Positions 6,446 through 14,736 of a stretch of DNA of 17,226 nucleotides are shown piece after piece. The notes under the pieces are model-generated. The model saw only the letters and a list, made by a program, of their open reading frames with translations. It was not told where the DNA came from and made no database searches. The position numbers and the translations under genes were made by a program. Origin of the DNA: CBFGTV01 sp965652145 (GTDB lineage Bacteria; Bacillota; Clostridia; Peptostreptococcales; Natronincolaceae); contig CBFGTV010000070.1 in NCBI GenBank assembly GCA_965652145.1, positions 1-17,226 on the forward strand, given 5' to 3'. Position 1 is the stretch's first letter, and each line of letters opens with the position of its first letter.

Positions 6446-6715
6446 GATAAGTCACTCCTTTTGATTTTATATTTTATTGCAACTTTTTCAAGGGATAAAG
6501 CAGAAATTATGGAAAAATTAATCATAATTAAATGTAATTACCATATGTATTGTGAAGAATAACCAGCTGAGGGTAAAATATTTTGCTACCTTCTATTTTT
6601 GTAATGACATTTTAATTTGAACGTTCAATTAAACAATTGTTTTTAATCATATACCATATTTCGACCTAAACAAACATGTTTCTACAGCACCAGAAAAAAA
6701 TAGGACTTTAAACAT
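6446..6715. other. Upstream region of the chemoreceptor with two adjacent palindromes
   Basis: This AT-rich gap lies between the MCP start and the terminator of the isomerase gene. It holds two perfect 12-bp palindromes, TTGAACGTTCAA (6617-6628) and AAACAATTGTTT (6631-6642), two bases apart, which could be operator sites or cruciforms. A minus-strand TTGAAA with TAAAAT 16 nt downstream exists near the ribosome site, but it would start transcription inside the Shine-Dalgarno sequence, so I do not call it. I saw no sigma-D-type motif and no ORF. Confidence 0.4.
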
Positions 6716-6751
6716 AAAAACCCCACTGAACATTTGAATGTTCAGTGGGGT
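6716..6751 (-). terminator. Intrinsic terminator of the prolyl isomerase gene
   Basis: A near-perfect hairpin with 14-nt complementary arms (CCCCACTGAACATT, 6721-6734, and 6737-6750) is followed on the minus strand by five U's (6720-6716). Physically the innermost pairs must open to leave a loop of about 4-6 nt. Confidence 0.92.
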
Positions 6752-6769
6752 CAAGAAGACCTATATTAA

Positions 6770-7522
6770 TTATGAAGGATTTATTTCCACCTGATATTGG
6801 TTTTTGAGCTCCTCTACCCGGTCATAATAAACCTGTTGCTGCTTTAGGGCCAGCAAATGCTGATTCAACTGGGGTTCAACGGCATCAAAGGGTGTTGTTT
6901 CAGCGGGTTTCTTTTCCAGTACCTTAATGATATGGCTACCGAACTGGGTTTTAACAGCCCCCGTCATTTCACCGGGAGCCATTGAAAAAGCCGCCTCCTC
7001 AAATTCTGGAACCATTTTGCCCCTGGTGAAAAAACCAAGGTCACCGCCCTTGGCATTAGAAGGACACTTAGAATATTTTTTAGCAGCCTCCTCAAAGGAC
7101 AGCCCTTCGTTTATTTCTGCAATTACGGCTTCGGCAGCGGCATCATCGGCCACAAGAATATGACTTGCTCGAACTGATTCAGGATTAACAAATCGCTCAG
7201 TATTCTCCTCATAGTAGGCTCGAACTTCATCCTGGCTAATGCTGACATCCTTTAAAATCAGATTAAGGGCATATTGCTTCAAAAAGTTTTCCTTCAAAGC
7301 CTCAACTTCCTTTAAAAAGTCCTCCTGCTCATCAAGCTGATTGGCCTTGGCATCAAGATAAAACAACTCCTGGCAAATTAATTCATCAACTAACTTCTTT
7401 TTCCCCTCTTCTGAAGAGAACTGCAAGGCCCTTTGGGAATCAAGACTCCTCAATACCCTTTCTACGTCTGCCTGGGTAATTTTCCTTCCGCCGACTGTGG
7501 CCAGTACCTGGTTTTTTTCCAT
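6770..7522 (-). CDS. Parvulin-type peptidyl-prolyl cis-trans isomerase, cytoplasmic
   Basis: This is a SurA/PrsA-like protein of 250 aa. Its N-terminal helical chaperone part (about 1-112) contains a start like that of SurA_N domains (MEKNQVLATVGGRKITQADV). It is followed by one parvulin rotamase domain (about 115-205) with RASHILV, CPSNAKGGDLGFFTRG, MVPEFEEAAF and FGSHIIKV. H121, C153 and H197 sit where parvulin active-site residues are expected. Unlike PrsA it has no signal peptide or lipobox, so it should act on cytoplasmic proteins, as in the short clostridial homologues. AAGGAG at proper spacing fixes the ATG. It appears to be monocistronic with a strong terminator. Substrates are unknown. 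Confidence 0.93.
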   Translation of the reverse strand: MEKNQVLATVGGRKITQADVERVLRSLDSQRALQFSSEEGKKKLVDELICQELFYLDAKANQLDEQEDFLKEVEALKENFLKQYALNLILKDVSISQDEVRAYYEENTERFVNPESVRASHILVADDAAAEAVIAEINEGLSFEEAAKKYSKCPSNAKGGDLGFFTRGKMVPEFEEAAFSMAPGEMTGAVKTQFGSHIIKVLEKKPAETTPFDAVEPQLNQHLLALKQQQVYYDRVEELKNQYQVEINPS

Positions 7523-7814
7523 TAATAACGCTCCTTTTTAATAGATTTCTATGCCATCATATCAAAAAAAGCCCGTCGTGTAAAATAACATAAACCAATA
7601 AAGGCCCTCTGCTTTCAATTTCCTTGCGATATTGAAAGTAGGCGCCTAAAAAAATAACTATGAAGGTATTAATTTACCCTGGGAAGTTAATGATACAAAA
7701 TAAGAAAATATGAATTGTTATTATGATCAAGTAATAATATCAGATAATAATGCTATGTGCATTGAAATAAGCTGGGTACAAGACATTAATTGTTGACAGT
7801 TTCAGTATATTTTC
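7523..7814. other. Divergent intergenic region, isomerase / flavoprotein
   Basis: No supported gene. It contains an 8-bp inverted repeat, CTTTCAAT (7612-7619) with ATTGAAAG (7631-7638), followed at 7640-7647 by the palindrome AGGCGCCT. On the minus strand this would lie in the leader of the isomerase gene and could fold, but it has no useful U-run and matches no riboswitch class I know. A lone TTGACA near 7794 has no -10 at a suitable distance. Confidence 0.35.
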
Positions 7815-7843
7815 TTGACGTGACAGATAGAAGTCGATATACT
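7815..7843 (+). promoter_or_regulatory. Sigma-A promoter of the nitronate monooxygenase-like gene
   Basis: TTGACG (7815-7820), a 17-nt spacer and TATACT (7838-7843) predict a start near 7850 and a leader of about 67 nt. Confidence 0.75.
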
Positions 7844-7916
7844 TGATACAAGACAAAATTAATGGGACAGTAAAGACAGACCTGCTAAAAAATATTCTTA
7901 GTGAGGAGAAGATTGA

Positions 7917-8993
7917 ATGAAACTACCGGCATTACGAATTGGTGAGCTAATAGCAAGTGTTCCTATTCTGCAAGGGGGAATGGGCATTGGTGTTTCCCTA
8001 TCCAGGCTGGCTTCGGCCGTTGCCAACGAGGGGGCTGTCGGAATTATATCGGGGGTTCAGATAGGCTTTCGGGAGCCTGATTTTGAAAGCAATTGCAATG
8101 AAGCCAATATACGGGGACTAAAAAAAGAAATTCAAAGGGCAAGGGAATTGAGTCCTGAGGGAATTCTGGGGGTAAATCTAATGGTGGCACTTAACAACTA
8201 CAAAGAGATGGTTAAGGCTGCTGTTGAGGAAAAAATAGATCTAATTATTTCAGGTGCAGGCTTGCCAACAGATCTACCTGCCCTGGTCAGGGGTTCTAAA
8301 ACAAAAATTGCCCCCATTGTTTCATCGGGCAAGGCTACAGCCCTCATTACTAAGCTCTGGGAAAAGAGGTTTGATTATATTCCAGATTTAGTGATTGTAG
8401 AGGGGCCAGAGGCGGGGGGCCATTTAGGCTTTACCATGGAGTCCCTTAAGAATAAGGAGCATCAAAGCCTTACAGAAATAATTAAGGATGTCATAGAGGC
8501 CTTAAGGCCCTATCGGGAAGGCAGTGGTAAGGAAATTCCTGTGATTGCTGCCGGTGGAATTTACAGCGGGAGTGATGTAGCACAATACCTGAGGTTAGGG
8601 GCAGCCGGTGTACAGATGGGAACCCGCTTTGTTGCCACCGAGGAATGTGATGCCAGCCAGGCCTATAAGGACTGCTATTTAAGGGCAGAAAAGGAAAACA
8701 TTCAGCTGGTGAAGAGCCCTGTTGGTATGCCAGGAAGGGCTATTCAAAACGAATTTATCAAACGAGTGTCGGTGGATAAGGAGCCTATCAATAAATGCTA
8801 TCAATGCTTACGTCCCTGTAAGCCCGCTGAAAGCCTCTATTGTATTTCAACGGCGTTAATTAAGGCCGTTGAAGGAGATACAGATAATGGGTTGATTTTT
8901 ACAGGCAGTAATGCCTATCGACTAAAGAAAATAGTAAAGGTAAAGGAGCTGCTTAGGGAGCTTGTCCAGGAAGCTGAGCTAGCTCTTATATAA
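7917..8993 (+). CDS. Nitronate monooxygenase / FabK-like FMN flavoprotein
   Basis: This is an FMN-dependent TIM-barrel protein of the 2-nitropropane dioxygenase superfamily, 358 aa. Visible motifs: PILQGGMGIGVS (about 16-27), GVNLMVAL (85-92), IISGAGLP (110-117), EGPEAGGHLG (162-171, where H169 is the residue expected for catalysis in nitronate monooxygenases), and phosphate-binding VIAAGGIYSG and GAAGVQMGTRF. A C-terminal cluster C294, C297, C301 and C309 (spacing CX2CX3CX7C) follows the barrel. GTGAGGAG precedes the ATG. It is monocistronic, with its own promoter and terminator. Members of this superfamily either oxidise alkyl nitronates or, as FabK, reduce enoyl-ACP. No fatty-acid gene is adjacent, so the nitronate monooxygenase label is preferred, without certainty about the substrate. 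Confidence 0.88.
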   Translation: MKLPALRIGELIASVPILQGGMGIGVSLSRLASAVANEGAVGIISGVQIGFREPDFESNCNEANIRGLKKEIQRARELSPEGILGVNLMVALNNYKEMVKAAVEEKIDLIISGAGLPTDLPALVRGSKTKIAPIVSSGKATALITKLWEKRFDYIPDLVIVEGPEAGGHLGFTMESLKNKEHQSLTEIIKDVIEALRPYREGSGKEIPVIAAGGIYSGSDVAQYLRLGAAGVQMGTRFVATEECDASQAYKDCYLRAEKENIQLVKSPVGMPGRAIQNEFIKRVSVDKEPINKCYQCLRPCKPAESLYCISTALIKAVEGDTDNGLIFTGSNAYRLKKIVKVKELLRELVQEAELALI

Positions 8994-9005
8994 AAGCCCC
9001 TATTT

Positions 9006-9046
9006 AAAAAGCCAGCCCTTCGGTATACCTGAAGGGCTGGCTTTTT
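9006..9046. terminator. Strong intrinsic terminator
   Basis: An 11-bp GC-rich stem (GCCAGCCCTTC, 9011-9021, with 9031-9041) around a 9-nt loop is flanked by A5 and T5. It ends the flavoprotein gene and is symmetric, so it could also stop minus-strand transcription. Confidence 0.93.
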
Positions 9047-9385
9047 AATCGGAACAATATGCTATTAAGGGAATCTTAATCTATTAACCGTGGTATAATA
9101 GCAGTGTAAAAAACTGCCATCAATAAATGAAAATTGAAGGATAAAAATAAAATATTTCATATGATTAAAAAAATTGCAAAGGGAAAAAGATTTAATGTGA
9201 ATTTTTAATAATGAAAAAAGTGGAAGACGCCAATGTTGAATTGATAAAATATGATTGAAACAATAGGAATTTTATTATATAATTTATCTTAATATTAGTT
9301 CAGATAAATATGAATACAAGCGAATAAAAATACATTATAGTATTATAAAATTTAAAAATTTGAAGGATTAGGAGTGTTAGGAGTC
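9047..9385 (+). other. AT-rich leader region upstream of pyc
   Basis: This stretch holds the pyc promoter (9255-9283). It also has an extended -10 candidate, TG-N-TATAAT, at 9091-9099 with no good -35, followed by a 5-bp hairpin GCAGT/ACTGC (9101-9105/9113-9117). Two frames of about 15 codons occur near 9160 and 9211 but lack ribosome sites. No riboswitch or T-box features were seen. Confidence 0.4.
9255..9283 (+). promoter_or_regulatory. Sigma-A promoter of pyc
   Basis: TTGAAA (9255-9260), a 17-nt spacer and a perfect TATAAT (9278-9283) predict a start near 9290 and a leader of about 95 nt. Confidence 0.75.
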
Positions 9386-12300
9386 ATGGCTATTCAAAAA
9401 TTTAAGCGAGTGCTGGTTGCCAATCGTGGCGAAATTGCCATACGTATATTTAGAGCCTGCAAAGAGTTGAGTATTCGTACTGTTGCAATTTATTCAAATG
9501 AAGACAAGACTTCCCTTTTCAGGACCAAGGCTGATGAATCTTACCTGATTGGAAAAAACAAAGGCCCGGTGGAGGCCTATTTAAGCATTGACGAAATCAT
9601 TAACCTGGCGTTAAAGAAGGGAGTTGACGCCATTCATCCGGGCTACGGTTTTTTGGCGGAAAATCCTGAATTTGCAAGGAAGTGTAAGGAAGCAGGAATT
9701 GTTTTTATTGGCCCGGATTATGGCATGATTGAAAAGCTGGGAGATAAAATTCAGTCTAAGCTGGTGGCTAAGGAAGCCAGGGTTCCTGTTATACCGGGAG
9801 TAGAAAGGCCCATCACTACTGAAAGGGAGGCCAGGGAATTTGCAGCTTTTTGCGGCTATCCTGTCATGATTAAGGCGGCTGCCGGGGGTGGCGGTCGAGG
9901 AATGAGAATCGTTCATCGGGAGGAAAGTTTGATTGAGGCCTTCTATAGCGCACGAAATGAGGCTAAAAAGGCCTTTGGTGTAGAAGATATTTTTATCGAA
10001 AAATATTTAGAAAAGCCCAAGCACATTGAGGTTCAAATTTTAGGTGACCAGTATGGCAATATTGTACACCTTTATGAAAGAGACTGTTCAATTCAACGAA
10101 GACATCAAAAAGTCATCGAATTTACCCCGGCCATTACCTTGACAGACCAAAAACGAGAAGAAATCTGCCAGGATGCAATCAAAATTGCAAAGGCTGTTAA
10201 CTATAGCAACGCTGGAACAGTGGAGTTCCTGGTAGATAAACATGGAAACCACTATTTCATCGAAATGAACCCCAGAATTCAGGTGGAGCATACCGTGACC
10301 GAAATGGTTACAGGCATTGACCTGGTTCAGAGTCAAATTTTAATTGCCCAGGGATACCCCCTACATTCCAATGAGGTGGGAATTGACTCCCAGGCCGCAG
10401 TTCAGCCCAGGGGCTATGCCATTCAGTGTCGTGTTACCACGGAAGACCCAATGAACCAGTTTGCCCCTGATACTGGAAAAATAGATGTATACCGAAGCGG
10501 CTCAGGCTTTGGTATTAGACTTGATGGGGGGAATGGCTTCACCGGAGCTGTTATTAGTCCCTATTATGACAGTCTGCTGGTAAAGGTAACCTCCTGGGCA
10601 AGAACCTTTGAAGATGCCGTCAGAAAATCAACCCGTTCCATCAAGGAATTATCGATTTCAGGAGTAAAAACCAATACCGGATTCTTAATTAATGTACTAA
10701 ATCATGAGGATTTTTTGAGAGGAGCATGTCATACAAATTTTATAGCAGAAAATCCCTCGTTGTTTGATATAGCAGCTAAATCTGATAAAGAACTGAAGGT
10801 ATTAAAATATTTGGGCAATAAAATTGTCAATGAAACCCTTGGTGTAAAAAGGGAATTTGATGTGCCTGTGGTACCCAGGGTGGTTCGGCCGGAAGATTTA
10901 AGGGGAACCAAGCAGATTCTGGATGAAGAAGGGCCCCAGGGATTGATTGAATGGATTAAACAGCAGGAAAGCCTGTTATTGACCGATACCACCATGAGGG
11001 ATGCCCATCAGTCTTTAATGGCCACCAGGGTAAGAAGCAGAGATATGATTAAAATTGCCAAGGCCACCTCGGTATTGGCTAAGGAGCTTTTCTCCATTGA
11101 AATGTGGGGAGGTGCCACCTTTGATGTGGCCTACCGCTTTTTAAAGGAATCTCCTTGGGAGCGATTGGAGGAGCTAAGAAGAAAGATTCCCAACATACTA
11201 TTTCAAATGCTCCTGAGGGGCAGCAATGGGGTTGGCTATAAGAACTATCCTGATAATGTAATCCGTGAATTTATCAAGCAATCTGCCAATTCAGGCATAG
11301 ATATCTTTAGAATTTTTGATTCCCTCAACTGGTTAAAGGGAATGGAGGTAGCCATTGAGGAGGTTATTCAAAACGGGAAGGTTGCAGAGGCCTGTATTTG
11401 TTATACAGGAGACATTTTAGATAACACCCGAGATAAATATTCATTAAAATATTATGTAGATATGGCTAAGGAAATTGAAAAAACAGGAGCCCACATTTTA
11501 GGAATTAAGGACATGGCTGCCCTGCTTAAGCCCTACGCAGCCCAAAAGCTCATTAAGGCCCTGAAGCAGGAAATCAGTATTCCAATTCACCTTCATACCC
11601 ACGATACCAGCGGCAACGGTGTGGCAACTCTGTTAATGGCTGCCGAAGCTGGGGTGGATATAGTTGACACCGCCTTTAACAGCATGTCGGGCCTAACCAG
11701 CCAGCCAGCCCTCAATTCCATTGTGGCTGCCCTGGAAAATACCTCCAGAGACACCCTGATTAATCTGGAAGCCGTAGAGGAAATATCCAACTATTGGAGT
11801 GCAGTAAGGCCAGTCTATAGTCAATTTGAATCAGAGCTAAAATCGGGTACCACCGAAGTGTATAAATATGAAATTCCCGGGGGGCAATATTCTAACCTGA
11901 AGCCCCAGGTTGAGAGCTTCGGGCTGGGTCATCGCTTTAAAGAAGTGAAGGAAATGTACAAAACAGTCAATGAAATGGTGGGCGATATTGTCAAGGTTAC
12001 CCCTTCCTCCAAAATGGTGGGAGACATGGCCATTTTCATGGTTCAAAATGATCTAACCCCCGACAATATTTTAGAAAAGGCAAAGGACTTACCCTTCCCC
12101 GATTCTGCTGTGGCCTATTTCAAAGGAATGATGGGCCAGCCAATGGGAGGCTTCCCAAGTGAGCTTCAGCAATTGGTATTAAAGGGGGAAACACCCATAA
12201 CCTGTCGGCCTGGTGAGCTGCTTGAGCCTGAGGATTTTGAAGGGATTAATCAGCATCTTAAAAATAACTTTGACATGACACCTGATATGAAGGATATTTT

Positions 12301-12823
12301 AAGCTACGCCCTTTATCCAAAGGTATTTGAAGATTATCTAAACTATAGAAAAGAGTATGGAGATTTAAGCCGGATGGGAAGCGATGTATTTTTTCATGGT
12401 CTCCATGAGGGTGAAACCTGTGAAGTAGAGATTGCAGAAGGGAAAATACTCATTATTAAACTGCAGGAGATCGGAAAGGTAGACCTGGATGGATACCGCA
12501 GGCTGGTCTTTGAGGTAAACGGAAACCGCAGAGAAATTAAGATCCACGATAAGGCCAGTGGAGTTGAAAAGCAACAGAGCTTTATTCAATTGGCAGACCC
12601 GGAAAACAAGCTTGAAGTCGGGGCCAGCATACCCGGAACCGTACTAAAGATATTGGTAAAGGAAGGCGATACCGTTAAGGAAGGTCAAAGCCTGATGATC
12701 ATTGAAGCCATGAAAATGGAAACCAACGTTCAGTCCACTATAGGCGGGATCGTAGATTCGGTGATTGTTAAAGAGAACCAGCAGGTGCAGGCAGGAGAAC
12801 TGCTCTTAAAGCTAAGGGAATAA
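9386..12823 (+). CDS. pyc: Pyruvate carboxylase, single-chain
   Basis: This biotin enzyme converts pyruvate, bicarbonate and ATP to oxaloacetate, the main anaplerotic entry. At 1145 aa it has the full alpha4-type length. Domains in order: biotin carboxylase (about 1-450, with VLVANRGEIAIRI at the start, the ATP loop GGGGRGM near 166 and EMNPRIQVEH near 292); carboxyltransferase (about 525-800, with TDTTMRDAHQS near 532, the predicted carboxylated lysine K708 in GIKDMAALLKP, and metal ligands H737 and H739 in HLHTHD); then the tetramerisation/PC domain and the biotin carrier (last about 70 residues, biotinyl lysine K1110 in EAMKMET). I prefer the ATG at 9386, which matches family N-termini, with AGGAG 11 nt upstream. 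An in-frame GTG at 9374, with AAGGA 6 nt before it, would add four residues. It is monocistronic. Together with nifJ it frames the pyruvate node. Confidence 0.97.
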   Translation: MAIQKFKRVLVANRGEIAIRIFRACKELSIRTVAIYSNEDKTSLFRTKADESYLIGKNKGPVEAYLSIDEIINLALKKGVDAIHPGYGFLAENPEFARKCKEAGIVFIGPDYGMIEKLGDKIQSKLVAKEARVPVIPGVERPITTEREAREFAAFCGYPVMIKAAAGGGGRGMRIVHREESLIEAFYSARNEAKKAFGVEDIFIEKYLEKPKHIEVQILGDQYGNIVHLYERDCSIQRRHQKVIEFTPAITLTDQKREEICQDAIKIAKAVNYSNAGTVEFLVDKHGNHYFIEMNPRIQVEHTVTEMVTGIDLVQSQILIAQGYPLHSNEVGIDSQAAVQPRGYAIQCRVTTEDPMNQFAPDTGKIDVYRSGSGFGIRLDGGNGFTGAVISPYYDSLLVKVTSWARTFEDAVRKSTRSIKELSISGVKTNTGFLINVLNHEDFLRGACHTNFIAENPSLFDIAAKSDKELKVLKYLGNKIVNETLGVKREFDVPVVPRVVRPEDLRGTKQILDEEGPQGLIEWIKQQESLLLTDTTMRDAHQSLMATRVRSRDMIKIAKATSVLAKELFSIEMWGGATFDVAYRFLKESPWERLEELRRKIPNILFQMLLRGSNGVGYKNYPDNVIREFIKQSANSGIDIFRIFDSLNWLKGMEVAIEEVIQNGKVAEACICYTGDILDNTRDKYSLKYYVDMAKEIEKTGAHILGIKDMAALLKPYAAQKLIKALKQEISIPIHLHTHDTSGNGVATLLMAAEAGVDIVDTAFNSMSGLTSQPALNSIVAALENTSRDTLINLEAVEEISNYWSAVRPVYSQFESELKSGTTEVYKYEIPGGQYSNLKPQVESFGLGHRFKEVKEMYKTVNEMVGDIVKVTPSSKMVGDMAIFMVQNDLTPDNILEKAKDLPFPDSAVAYFKGMMGQPMGGFPSELQQLVLKGETPITCRPGELLEPEDFEGINQHLKNNFDMTPDMKDILSYALYPKVFEDYLNYRKEYGDLSRMGSDVFFHGLHEGETCEVEIAEGKILIIKLQEIGKVDLDGYRRLVFEVNGNRREIKIHDKASGVEKQQSFIQLADPENKLEVGASIPGTVLKILVKEGDTVKEGQSLMIIEAMKMETNVQSTIGGIVDSVIVKENQQVQAGELLLKLRE

Positions 12824-12860
12824 TTTCGCTGTATGCACCTAAATTAAAGGAGTCAGAAAG

Positions 12861-12907
12861 GCCGGTCAACCCAAATGTTAATTAAACTAAAGGTTGCCGG
12901 CTTTTTT
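12861..12907 (+). terminator. Intrinsic terminator of pyc
   Basis: GCCGGTCAACC (12861-12871) pairs with 12892-12901 over 10 bp with one bulged T and a 20-nt AT-rich loop, followed by T6 (12902-12907). Confidence 0.85.
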
Positions 12908-13215
12908 ATGTTTTTAAAATGGGGGTATATGCTTGTTCTGTTTGGGCCGATTAAACCAACAATTTATGCAAAAAAGCTTAGTATTATGCTAAAAATTTAG
13001 AGGGAAATAGGGCTCGGCAATAGAATAGGTAAACTGCGTATAATATTAAATAGAAAAGAACGAAGTATTCCTTTAGAAAATTTAAATGACAGCATAATTT
13101 TTGATTATTGGTATTAATGCCCTAAAAGAGTGAAATTCAAAATTAAAACAATTATAAAGATAAAGGGTGAGAATAAAAGTTGTTTATGCTATAGTATTAA
13201 TATGCAAATATAATG
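12908..13215. other. AT-rich intergenic region without supported genes
   Basis: I see no coding signal above background. A 23-codon frame opening near 12929 follows a G-run but lies directly behind a terminator and has no promoter in view. No c-di-GMP, T-box or other riboswitch core was recognised. Confidence 0.4.
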
Positions 13216-13245
13216 TTGGTAATACAGGAAAAAATTTACTATAAT
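13216..13245 (+). promoter_or_regulatory. Candidate sigma-A promoter of the Spo0E-like gene
   Basis: TTGGTA (13216-13221), an 18-nt spacer and TATAAT (13240-13245) predict a start near 13252, about 40 nt before the ATG. I did not find a sigma-H motif or a Spo0A box here. Confidence 0.5.
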
Positions 13246-13290
13246 ATACTAGATAAAATTTTTAATAATTGGAAATGAGGGTAAGCTTTA

Positions 13291-13470
13291 ATGGAAAATG
13301 TAAATGATGAAATAAAAATGCTCAAGATAAAAATAGAGGAGGTAAGGGCTGAGCTAAATCAAATGATCAGGGGCAACGACAAGCATGCATTTAATGAAGA
13401 GATTATTAAATTAAGTCAGACATTGGATGACCTGCTGATGGAATACATCAAAAAGTCTGCAAAAAAATAA
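13291..13470 (+). CDS. Spo0E-like aspartyl-phosphate phosphatase, 59 aa
   Basis: Members of the Spo0E family dephosphorylate Spo0A~P and so hold back sporulation. The frame runs from ATG at 13291 to TAA at 13468-13470, with GAGGGT 9 nt upstream. The protein is two predicted helices: a first rich in E and K (DEIKMLKIKIEEVRAELNQM) and a second with the family signature LSQTLDDLLMEYIKK (41-55), where S42, Q43, L45, D46 and Y52 are the expected conserved positions. Length is typical for the short family members. It precedes cwlD by about 240 nt on the same strand but has its own probable promoter. The exact phosphoprotein target cannot be told from sequence. Confidence 0.85.
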   Translation: MENVNDEIKMLKIKIEEVRAELNQMIRGNDKHAFNEEIIKLSQTLDDLLMEYIKKSAKK

Positions 13471-13505
13471 GCCTTTTAGTGAAATACAGTTCGATATAAA
13501 TTCTT

Positions 13506-13523
13506 GGGTACACTACCCTTTGT
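13506..13523 (+). terminator. Weak hairpin, possible terminator of the Spo0E-like gene
   Basis: GGGTA (13506-13510) and TACCC (13514-13518) form a 5-bp stem with a 3-nt loop, followed by TTTGTT. The stem is short for an intrinsic terminator, so read-through into cwlD is possible. Confidence 0.3.
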
Positions 13524-13532
13524 TCATTTCTC

Positions 13533-13546
13533 ATAATACGTATTAT
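13533..13546. repeat. 14-bp perfect palindrome
   Basis: ATAATACGTATTAT is a perfect inverted repeat between the Spo0E-like gene and cwlD. It resembles a dimeric repressor site; no known regulator consensus is matched with confidence. Confidence 0.4.
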
Positions 13547-13707
13547 AATAAAATTCTCTTTCTTCCCTGACTTTAAATTAAATAGTAATAGGAAGAAAAT
13601 AAAATAAAGAAGGTAGTAAAATATATAGGGCTAAAGCTATCTTTTCAATTATATAACGAGGTCTGTGTGAATAGACTACATTATAGATTTGAAAAGGGGT
13701 TGGGAGC

Positions 13708-14451
13708 TTGTATCATAAAAATATTTTTATTGTTATGAAGTTACATTGGAAGAGAATTGGAGTTATTTCTACGATTATTATTTTTCTGATGGCAGCAATA
13801 GCGATATTGTTTAGCAAAACTTCACAATATTGGCCGATTTTTAATAATACTTCAACAGGGGCCGTAGTCATTGATCCTGGACATGGAGGGATTGACGGAG
13901 GTTCTAGCCATGGTGACCTGTTGGAAAAGGATATTAATCTTGAAGTTGCGTTAAAGCTTGAGGCCATATTGAAGGAGATTAATGTAGAAACGGTTATGAC
14001 TAGGGATGAAGATATTTCCCTGGAATCGAAAAGTGAGCTTAGGGCCTCTCGATATAAAAGAGATTTGCATGCCAGAAAGGAAATAATAGATAACGACGGC
14101 GCACTTTTTGTCAGTATCCACGTGAATGCCCATAAAAATTCCAATTCAAGGGGAATCTATATTTTTCATTATCCTAATGCTACAGCCAGCAGACAATTGG
14201 CTGAAGCAATCCAGGTTTCCATTGAGGAGCAGGTTGTTAATCAGTATCTAAAAACTGATCAAATTAAAGTTCAAATCAGTGGAGCAGACTATTATGTATT
14301 AAGGGAGTCAAAGATTCCAGGGGTAATTGTAGAAATAGGCTTTATTACCAATAGTTTAGATCGAGAGCTAATTCAAAGTGAAGAATATCAATATCAAATG
14401 GCCCGTGCCATGGCCCAGGGAATAATCAATTATTTAACAGAAAAAAAATGA
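13708..14451 (+). CDS. cwlD: N-acetylmuramoyl-L-alanine amidase, CwlD type
   Basis: This is a zinc amidase of the Amidase_3 family. CwlD removes stem peptides during cortex synthesis so that muramic-delta-lactam can form, a requirement for germination. The 247-aa protein has a membrane anchor (about 18-35) and then the catalytic domain: VIDPGHGG (zinc ligand H59), LLEKDINLEVA (E73), SIHVNAH (H138) and VEIGFITN (catalytic E209). Length, single anchor and motif order match Bacillus CwlD (237 aa). The start is TTG at 13708, supported by AAGGGG 8 nt upstream; the next ATG (13735) has no ribosome site and would shorten the anchor region. Its Spo0E-like neighbour upstream and BclA-like neighbour downstream support a sporulation role. 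No clear sigma-E or sigma-G promoter was found. Confidence 0.87.
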   Translation: MYHKNIFIVMKLHWKRIGVISTIIIFLMAAIAILFSKTSQYWPIFNNTSTGAVVIDPGHGGIDGGSSHGDLLEKDINLEVALKLEAILKEINVETVMTRDEDISLESKSELRASRYKRDLHARKEIIDNDGALFVSIHVNAHKNSNSRGIYIFHYPNATASRQLAEAIQVSIEEQVVNQYLKTDQIKVQISGADYYVLRESKIPGVIVEIGFITNSLDRELIQSEEYQYQMARAMAQGIINYLTEKK

Positions 14452-14479
14452 AACCATATAGCAATAACAGAAAAAAGGG

Positions 14480-14513
14480 TAGCCATTGATCATAAAGATT
14501 GAATGGCTATTTC
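14480..14513 (+). terminator. Probable intrinsic terminator of cwlD
   Basis: TAGCCATT (14480-14487) pairs with AATGGCTA (14502-14509), a perfect 8-bp stem with a 14-nt loop, followed by a short T-rich tract (TTTCT). Confidence 0.55.
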
Positions 14514-14592
14514 TAATACCCCAAAATATGTTGTATTACTGATATAACGATATTATTCTTTGTTGTAGTTGTTTTTCAATCCTGACGATGGT

Positions 14593-14620
14593 ACATTTTT
14601 GTTTTCATCAGCATAAAATA
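14593..14620 (+). promoter_or_regulatory. Candidate sigma-K promoter of the BclA-C-like gene
   Basis: An AC dinucleotide (14593-14594), a 17-nt spacer and CATAAAATA (14612-14620) match the Bacillus sigma-K pattern (AC, then CATAnnnTA). The predicted start near 14627 gives a leader of about 110 nt. The motif is short and AT-rich, so the match alone is weak; it is supported by the nature of the downstream gene. Confidence 0.4.
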
Positions 14621-14736
14621 ACCTCAAGTATGACGTTTATTTCTATACTAATAGGATACCTTTCAATGCCTTTGAATTCAATAAAAAAGTAAGAAATTGA
14701 TTAATGATAAAGTTTATTAAAGGAGAGGAAGGATAC

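Noticed and set aside
13713..14144. 143-codon minus-strand ORF across cwlD
   Set aside because: It is the antisense shadow of a clearly recognisable amidase domain.
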